Shown here: piece by piece, positions 57,101-64,000 of the stretch
How the letters are laid out: each line of letters begins with the position of its first letter
Numbering within the stretch: the first letter of the stretch is position 1
Origin: Diphasiastrum complanatum
Lineage: Eukaryota; Streptophyta; Lycopodiopsida; Lycopodiales; Lycopodiaceae
Direction of reading: 5' to 3'
DNA: 64,000 nucleotides
Assembly: GCA_029204225.1 (NCBI GenBank)
Contig: CM055105.1
Location: 12,962,654-13,026,653, forward strand
The notes under the pieces: generated by a model
Databases searched by the model: none
What the model saw: the letters and a program-made list of their open reading frames with translations, nothing else
Told to the model about the DNA's origin: nothing
Program-made: the position numbers and the translations under genes

Positions 57101-60100
57101 TTCTTGAAAGAGTAAGATACAAATGGCTTTTCCAAAATCCATAGAGAATTGGCTACTTTCTCAAAAAGGCAAAATATGTGTGCCAAACAGAGAGGACATT
57201 AGGGCAAACAATTTCCAAAAGGCAAAGCCTATGTACTAAACCAAGAGGACACTAGGGCAGTGGGCCTAGATCCTACATGGATGTTATTACATTTGAGTGC
57301 AAGTCATCGTGGCATACAAACAACACGACTTGATGAAGAAAAGTTTCTATTGTGCTAGTGATGAAAAGTCATTTAAATATCTCAAAAATGTGAACAATGA
57401 GAAGTGAATAAATCTGAAGGACTACAAGTAGGAGTTTTGTGACATCTGTGAGAAATTCTTGACACAAAGTGGAAAACTATTCCTATAGATCTTTTATAAG
57501 ACTTCTTTTGATCAAGAAGAGCCATGGTGCCATTTGGATAGTGGTCGATAGATAGGTTAACCAAGTTGTTGCAGTTTATTTCTATCAAAAGTATTGTCAA
57601 GGCATTTGAGATAGCATTCATGTTTTGTTGAGATGTTGTTGTACTTCTATGTATTCTCGAATGATACTATCAGTAACCAAGATTCAGTATTCAGTGGACA
57701 ATTCTAGCAAGTATGTTCAGAAAATTGGAAACAAGTGTAACATTCAATCACCCATAATTTGATGGGCAGACTAAAGTACACATCAATGAGTGCTAGAAAT
57801 TATTGCCAAAGAGGTCAGTTGACCACCTAGAAGAGTAATATTAGTAAACTTAGCTGAACATTTAACCCTAGCTAGAATGGTCCTTATAGTTTATGGGTAA
57901 TTGTTAGTATATCCCCAAGGTTAAAGGTTATAGCTCAAACTTGGTATCTTTATGTCCTCATTATTTGTTATTCGAGTAATAAAATGTAAATCATTTAAGC
58001 TAATTTTGATCCATATTGTAACCTATTTGTTCATGATGTTGTGTTAACATATGAGTTATTTTGATGCCGGATGATGCAGTGGCCAAAACATTTAAATTTG
58101 CCACTGGCTGAAGTGGATCCTGAGATAAGCGACATCATTGAGCTAGAAAAGAATCGGCAATGGAAGGTTATTTTGTTATTTCAATTTTATGGTAGTTAGA
58201 TGGAAAGCCTCAATATTGTTGATGGAACTTGTTTTGCTGGATTTCTTGACCTTCTTTGGTTCTTGTTGTCAAAGGATTCAATATGCTATAGGTGATTCTT
58301 GATTCACTCCCTTTGTCTTAGAACAGTGTTCCTGTGGTGGTGTTTCAATTCTTGGCTAACTTGTTCCTTTTTTTTGTAATTCTCATATGTAACCGAAAAC
58401 ATTTTATATTTTCTCATGTTTAAGGTTTGCTTATGAAAGATTTCAATGCAGTTAAAGGCCATGGTTTTTGTGTGTAGGGCCTTGAACTTATACCATCTGA
58501 AAACTTTACCTCAACATCCGTTATGGAGGCTGTGGGGTCTGTCATGACAAATAAGTATAGTGAAGGATATCCAGGTGCTCGATACTATGGTGGAAACGAG
58601 TGGGTCCTACATTTGCCACTTGATATTTTTTCTTCTTAGATGAGCTTTGTGATGTTAGTGTTTTTAATATGTACGGATTAGTTGGTACTTGTAGAGTGTG
58701 ATGTTCTATTTGAATAGCTTAAGCATGAGAACAAGCTAGTTAATAACAATTGTTTGCTATGTGTAGGAATTGCATTTCACAAACATGTTAGCATTAGTAG
58801 TGTAAGTTATTGACAAGAAAATTTGGTAACCATTGTGAGACCTTTGGCATACCACTATGGGACATAGTTTACTTAGCGAACATTGATTTCCTATTCTCTT
58901 TCAAAAATCGTTGTATTTGTTAAGTTTATTGCTAGGAAGTTTGTGTATCTTAAGTCATTGAAGACCGTTTATAAAATGTTAAGCTCTTGGTGGTGATTTT
59001 GTGCTGAAGTGACATATAACAAATGTGGCTAGTTTTAAGAATTAGGAATTTACGTCGAGCAATATTTCATTCAAGCTTGATTGAAAAAGTCTTCCACCTC
59101 TTACTGAAATCTCTTATAGATTGGGGTTTTTGGACGTGAATGGAGCTATTGGAAGCATTAGATTGATGTTTTGGCAAGTTGTTTGATTGCTACAAGTATG
59201 TGGATTGAAGAATTGGGTTCTTGTTAGTATTTCTTGTTCTTTCTTGAACTACTTCAAAACTTTAGTGTGCTTGATGAAGCGAGGTCCAAGTGTGTAAACA
59301 AGTGCCTGGGCCGGGCCACACACGATTAGTGTACTTCGCCCATCCTGCATGGAGCTCCGAGTCGTCCTCACCTCTAGAAGAGCACCACAAGGGGTGCAAC
59401 ATGTGGACTACGACATGCAAGACAAACATCCAACAAAAGGTTCAGAGAATGGCCGAGGGGGGTCAGGAGCCAAGAGCAACACATTAAGCACAAAAGATGG
59501 TGAGCTTGGCAAAGAAAATTATACTTGGCGGATCCATGGAAGTGCGCAAAACTCCTGCATCAGGAGATCAATGCAATGTGCAGCACATGGTGTCCACACA
59601 ACGCTGGGGTAGTCCCTCATCAGCATCGCTCCCATCTACTTGCAGGTCATGGCTTTGTCTGTGACAACTTGAACCATGTGCTCAGCCCCAACATCAGCAA
59701 CTACAACATTGATTGCGTCGTGGATGAAGTCGCTTGTGGTGGCTGCACCACCTTGAGTGGCATCAATGTCATGCATGAAGACTTTGCCAAGCACACAAGA
59801 GACTAGGATATTGACGACGGATCGCTGATGAGTGGTGGTCCTTCCATCGCTCAATATCGAGCATCCATGCCGAAAAAGAAAACATCATTCATTAGACATA
59901 TGCAAAGACTACGTTCTTGTAAATGAAACGCATGCAAAAAGTTCTAGGACAAGATTCTTATGTCTGCCACGCCGTGCAAATGGAACTCCACTCTCACGTG
60001 ATAATCTCCTCCTCCTGACGTAAGAGACTCATGCGCAATGCCTCTCTCTTGGGCGGCCTCCATGTAGTATCCACTGATGTGACAAGACGACAAAGTTCCT

Positions 60101-63100
60101 TGAATGCCCAAGTGAACAACTGCAAAAGGAGTGCCACACTCGTAAAAAAATCGGCCAACCTGTCTAGTAAAGTGGGCATGCAGCTCTCTCTGCCACCTAG
60201 AATGCTCCATGGTCTATTGCGGCCTAGGCCTAACCCTTCTCTGCTGTACATAGGGTTGTCGCGGTGGATGGACCAATTAAAGGGGTGTTTGATGGTAGAG
60301 CATCAGATGTTGGATCTCTCTGCCTCTCTCTAGCGGGATCATCCTTGTGAAAAGGTGCATCTGCTGCTAATGATGATGTGGGATGGTTGGAAGGGCTTGG
60401 CCTCTGATCCTGAAGGCCGACGAAATACATGTGGACCTGATGCACTAGACCTTGATGTTGCTGCTGGAATGGGAGGAGCAGCTCTTGGACCATGTATAGC
60501 AGCTAGACCATGCCTTGCTATTGCCCTCGGAATAGAACTCTCTGTGGGTGACCATCGGGCCCATACATATCCATCAATCTCTGGGCGTCCTCATCAGATA
60601 TCCTGGGGCAAGGACCTATGCCTAAATGCCGCCCATCTGGCCCTCTGAGCCGCAAATAGTTGAGCCTTAATCATGTTGAGAGATCCAGCGAAGATCCCAC
60701 CACAGTGCAAGCATTTCCATCTGTGGGTACTTGAACGATGGTGAGTACCCATGTCCTTTGTAAGCTCAACCTCTGCCCAAATTCCCCTACCAGCGACCGA
60801 CATCCTATTAGTATGCAATCAATCTTGCAAAAGAACCAAACAAGCAAATGCTTAGTACATTTCCCAAACCCTAAACATCTGCATGCATAATTCCACATTG
60901 ACCCATGTTTACAACAACTCTCAAAACTTGTGGCAACATGACATCCAAGAAAAACCCTAAAATTTACTTATAGACAACGCTTAGCTTCTTACTCGTCAGA
61001 GCAAACATTTCAAGCATTCTTGTAAGCATGAAAAAACATAATGTAGCATCAAACCGCATCTCATTCGAATGCCTACAAATTAGTTCATAGTGAGGGCCCA
61101 AAAACAAATCGGATTAGGGCATGGCATTGGCAACTTTCACTGTGGACTATAACGGGCAAAACTAATAGCGTAGGAGTCTCTATAGGCACGAAGAAACACG
61201 ATGTAGCATCAAACTGCACCTCAATCGGTCGCCTACAGCTAATTTCACAAAGGGGGCCAAAAAACACCTAGATTTTGGGTGATACATTCACATCTTTCAT
61301 TATGAGTGGTAACGGCTAAAAATAATGTTGCAGGAATGTGCGTGGGCCCAAAGAAAGGTGGTTTAGAACAAACACTCACCCAAATCCATTGCCTATAGCT
61401 CAATCTATTCATTTGCAAAAAGAGAAGCCTAAAAACTCACCAAAAAGCTTCTTGTGCCGATTTCTCGCCCCATGCAACTCAAATTCCGTTGCCCCACCGT
61501 GCACAGTGCCTCCGAATCACCGTGTAGATGCCCGAGTAGATGCTCGTCGGATGTTCAAGCACCGCAATCCGCCAACTAGCAAGAAATTTGGAAAGCCATC
61601 TCTCCCAAACAAGCGTGTGGCCTACTGCTGTTTTTCAGCAGGTTTAATCAATATCTCTGAGAATGTAAGTACATCTCTGACTGAAGCCCAAAAAACAGAA
61701 GATGAAATTCTTGAAGTAGGAGATTTTTGATTTTCTGGCACAATTGGTGCAAAATATTTTATGTTCCATTGAGTTGATGAGAGAAAGCCAGAAATGCTCT
61801 CAACACAAAAAAACGACCTCTGTTGAAACCTGAAGCCAAAGCACTTATTCTAGCCCACAGACAATAGTAGTGCCTATCATAGATGGGGATCTGATGCCTA
61901 GGAATAGTAATGACATCAATCTAGTGTAGAACGATAACCAATCACAATCTCCACAAGTATATTGAAGCATCTAAGATGATGCTATGGTATACCAATTTCA
62001 GGATGCTCTTTGATTGAAAAACCAGTTTCTCAAATAATCAGCCAACTGATCACGAGGCCTTAGTGCCTGGTTATATTGTCTGAGGCCAATGGTAGGGTTA
62101 GGGTCTGTAACCTACCTCTAGAGGCTCAATACTAGTAAACTAATCAACAAATGCCAATAATAAATGTCAGATAATAAATGGTGGCTCCAAGTGGCCAAAC
62201 CATACAATCAGATATCCAAATAATATTAAACAATAACAGGGCCCAAGGACCAAGTAACCTAGCCAAATTGCCAAATTATGGCTCTTACTAACTTTGCACC
62301 CTCTACTGTTTTTCAATGCCCTAATTATCCCCAACCTTTGATTTTTGGGGTAATGTAAGGAAGCATGATACTGGATAATGTTATTCAATAGCATTATTTG
62401 CTTAACTGAAATGCACTATGAGGTGGTCTGGTTGACAGTCTGCAGGTTCTTTGATGACATAGTGATTGCACTTGTTTCAGGTACATCGACATGGCAGAGT
62501 CTTTATGCCAAAAACGAGCACTTGAAGCTTTTCGACTCAACCCAGAAAAATGGGGAGGTCTTTATTTTCAGCTCCATGCTTTTGACTGCAGTAAATTAAC
62601 CACTTATAACATATATTATGCTGTATGATGATCGAGCTTCTAGCAAGATTTTGGTCATTGTAACTGGAAGTCTTTTGGTCTCAATGAATGTTTCTAGCAT
62701 CAGGAGATTCAGCTAGCTCATTCTTTTGTCTGTATGTTTATTGGTATGTCACTGTCTATTACTTGGTTCATTCTAGTGAACACTCCATGAATGGTATCGA
62801 GAGAAAAACGGCTCACTGTAAGAAGTGAGGTAAGAAAATTGCTATATAGACACGCGCAATAATCTTGAGATTGTTAGCTCTGGGTAGTCGGTTCTGACCT
62901 GGTTACTTGATATTGCAATTCTCACAAAATGACCATGAAAGCTTTGATTCCAATTGGAATTTGATTGCAGAATTGAGGTTAATGCAGAAGATAAGTTTCT
63001 GGATTAGTTTTCTACTGATGAATGACAAATGATTGTGCTAGTGAGATTTTATTGTCACAATTTTTGGCACAATAGTGTGCAATTCATCCTACACATAGGT

Positions 63101-63648
63101 GCCATTCTGGCATATCACTGGTATGGTATGACTGACATGACACAGTGACACATATCTGAGGCAATGACAGCATGGTAAGCAATTCCTGCTACACTTTATC
63201 AAATTCTGTAGGTGAATTTGATGGAAATTATAATTCAAGGCTCCTATTTGGCAGAACCAGCATTTTGAGGTGCTCAAAAAGTTCCTGAACGTTTACCCTG
63301 AAAACCTCATCTGACAGAAATTTGGGAACGCTGATGGCCTACAGGAAATATACTTTCTGTTTTTGCGATTTTTTACCTAGATCACCTTTCTTGTAGTCAT
63401 TTGTCGTATTTTTTGCTGCTTTTACAGTCTGTGTGACATTTCATTTGTTCACTGTCACCCTTTAGGTCGTTCAAAGCTTTGTTACACCTGCATAATATTG
63501 GCATCTCTTGCCATGTGTGGCAGTCAATGTGCAGCCATTGTCAGGTTCTCCAGCAAATTTTCATGTTTATACCGCTTTGCTGAAGCCGCATGAGCGAATT
63601 ATGGCCCTAGATTTGCCTCATGGGGGTCATTTGTCCCACGGATATCAG
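54022..63648 (+). CDS. Serine hydroxymethyltransferase, mitochondrial type, 5' part (five exons, continues past window)
   Basis: Exons 54022-54141, 58080-58166, 58478-58599, 62481-62557 and 63524-63648 join in frame to 177 codons; all junctions are GT...AG and phases agree (0, 0, 2, 1, 0). SHMT converts serine and tetrahydrofolate to glycine and methylene-tetrahydrofolate with PLP; the mitochondrial form works with glycine decarboxylase in photorespiration. Exon 1 gives an Arg-rich, acid-poor presequence ([20 protein letters not shown], ending FVARRNTT). The body shows [98 protein letters not shown] and [16 protein letters not shown]. These fit the mitochondrial/plastid group rather than the cytosolic one. 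The PLP lysine lies in later exons. Introns 1 and 3 (3.9 kb each) are swollen by mobile DNA. Exon 1 is inferred from its phase, donor site and presequence character; the other exons are certain. Confidence 0.9.
54300..55224. other. SHMT intron 1, left part
   Basis: No exon or element recognised. Frames near 54680-54960 are open on both strands but have no known domain. Confidence 0.4.
55225..55295 (+). mobile_element. tRNA-like SINE head (possible)
   Basis: GTGAGCTGGTTAGGAC (near 55233) resembles a pol III A box, and GGAGTTCGACTCC (near 55268) a B box (consensus GGTTCGANNCC), about 35 bases apart as in tRNA-derived SINEs. The intervening stem does not fold as a proper tRNA anticodon arm, so this is not a tRNA gene. 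The 3' end is undefined. Confidence 0.4.
56275..57835 (+). mobile_element. Decayed Gypsy pol in SHMT intron 1
   Basis: Sense-strand remnants in order: [14 protein letters not shown] (RT lead-in), [32 protein letters not shown] and [20 protein letters not shown] (RT), [17 protein letters not shown] (RNase H start), YKXEFCDIC-type zinc residues near 57420-57450, and VTFNHP near 57745 followed by [12 protein letters not shown] (integrase end). Frames shift constantly and many stops occur. The YxDD box is not evident. Its lineage is the chromovirus-like DGQTE type rather than that of Gypsy E and F. Confidence 0.7.
58080..58166 (+). CDS. SHMT exon 2
   Basis: Twenty-nine codons, [20 protein letters not shown] to ELEKNRQWK, between a CAG acceptor and a GTTATT donor. 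ATG ATG CAG precedes it in frame, so an alternative start here cannot be fully excluded. Confidence 0.92.
58478..58599 (+). CDS. SHMT exon 3
   Basis: It encodes [40 protein letters not shown] and two bases of a Glu codon. This segment contributes to substrate and folate binding in the family. The donor is GTGGGT. Confidence 0.97.
59330..60880 (-). mobile_element. hAT transposon remnant in SHMT intron 3
   Basis: Minus-strand reading: BED-type zinc finger ([20 protein letters not shown], with the first zinc His changed to Gln) at about 60750-60690; a DUF659-type core starting [14 protein letters not shown] near 60150; [20 protein letters not shown] and [20 protein letters not shown] (59815-59650); then [20 protein letters not shown] (59615-59555). 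This is the plant hAT transposase layout. The C-terminal dimerisation domain is not visible. Frameshifts are numerous. It is antisense to the host gene. Confidence 0.82.
61022..61400. repeat. 160-bp degenerate tandem repeat next to the hAT remnant
   Basis: GTAGCATCAAAC occurs at 61043 and 61203 with related sequence around it (GCCTACA, GGCCCAAAAA, TAACGG). A weaker third unit begins near 61347 (GGGCCCAAAGAA). About 2.4 units in all. It lies where the 5' subterminal part of the hAT element would be. Confidence 0.6.
61401..62480. other. SHMT intron 3, right part
   Basis: The GC-richer part up to about 61640 may belong to the hAT element. No terminal inverted repeat was identified. The rest is ordinary intron sequence up to the TTTCAG acceptor. 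Confidence 0.4.
62481..62557 (+). CDS. SHMT exon 4
   Basis: It completes the Glu codon and encodes [20 protein letters not shown] and PEKWG, with one base of the following Val codon. Acceptor TTTCAG, donor GTCTTT. Confidence 0.96.
63524..63648 (+). CDS. SHMT exon 5
   Basis: It encodes [40 protein letters not shown] and YQ. The donor GTTATA follows. The next exon is not found before the window ends. Confidence 0.96.
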
Positions 63649-64000
63649 GTTATATTTTGTTCTACATTATCTAAAACTAGAGTGCCTTGTGGCTTAGCTG
63701 TGAACTGATTTTGATGAGCAGTTGGACTACATTGTTGATTTTCTAGATGTATGAGTGAAGGTTCAGGTGAGGCAAGCAGTCTTTAATTAATTTCTTAGCT
63801 GTGATATTGAAGGATTACAAGGACTATTATTGTAGTCCAAAAGGAACATTCCAACATTGCCTCATATTTATTTTGCCACTCTTAAAATGTAAGTGTGTTT
63901 GTGTCTTTTGAGGATATCTTCAGTCCTTTGTTTCTAAACTTAGGCAGAGCTTTTAGAAGTTTAGAAATTGATCGATGTTCACTTTTACATCTAAACTGTG

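Noticed and set aside
58071-58079. ATG ATG CAG directly before SHMT exon 2 as translation start
   Set aside because: It is in frame, but CAG fits a splice acceptor, and the upstream exon at 54022 joins in phase and supplies the expected presequence. It is kept only as an alternative.
59290-60650. Several plus-strand frames in SHMT intron 3
   Set aside because: They oppose the minus-strand hAT transposase remnant and carry no domain of their own.

Overview
The window reads as nuclear DNA of a land plant with a large, repeat-rich genome. The evidence is a nuclear psaF gene with a bipartite chloroplast/thylakoid leader, a split gene for organellar-type serine hydroxymethyltransferase (SHMT), a dead acetylglutamate kinase copy, and dense layers of Copia, Gypsy, hAT and Penelope-like elements. 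Low gene density, a 64 kb span with two real genes, and long (CT)n/(GA)n tracts would suit a fern or lycophyte, but the species cannot be fixed from this sequence. No bacterial, plastid or mitochondrial genome segment is visible.

Layout. 0-2.5 kb: a Penelope-like reverse transcriptase relic on the minus strand that ends in a (GA)n tract. 3.08-4.04 kb: small tandem repeats, then a broken acetylglutamate kinase fragment. 5.3-9.25 kb: a 3'-truncated Copia element (A, minus) with its 5' LTR and primer binding site but without an integrase core. 9.4-11.2 kb: a broken transposase-like gene of an unnamed family. 12.6-15.24 kb: a second Copia (B, minus), 5'-truncated. 15.9-19.75 kb: scattered Copia pieces, an LTR-like promoter and a (CT)n tract. 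20.4-21.8 kb: psaF, intronless and intact. 21.8-27.9 kb: AT-rich and nearly featureless. 27.9-32.56 kb: Copia C (plus), with a patchwork insertion in gag. 32.56-36.65 kb: Gypsy E (minus), with 5' LTR and tRNA-Asp-type primer site. 36.65-43.73 kb: a second Penelope-like element (plus), with a Gypsy F fragment (minus) in place of its RT core. 43.73-47.83 kb: a 2,056-bp unit present twice in tandem, bounded and interrupted by (CT)n arrays. 47.8-53.7 kb: gene-poor, with an orphan LTR/primer-site junction and two foldback elements. 54.0-64 kb: the 5' half of the SHMT gene, five exons visible and continuing past the window, with a decayed Gypsy element in intron 1 and a decayed hAT element in intron 3.

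The two functional genes are metabolically adjacent but not organised together: PsaF docks plastocyanin to photosystem I, while mitochondrial SHMT works with glycine decarboxylase in photorespiration. Everything else is mobile DNA or its debris. The most unusual signal is the 3' end of the Penelope-like family. Both copies carry a short hairpin with a compensatory base change, followed by the same junction sequence running straight into a CT microsatellite.
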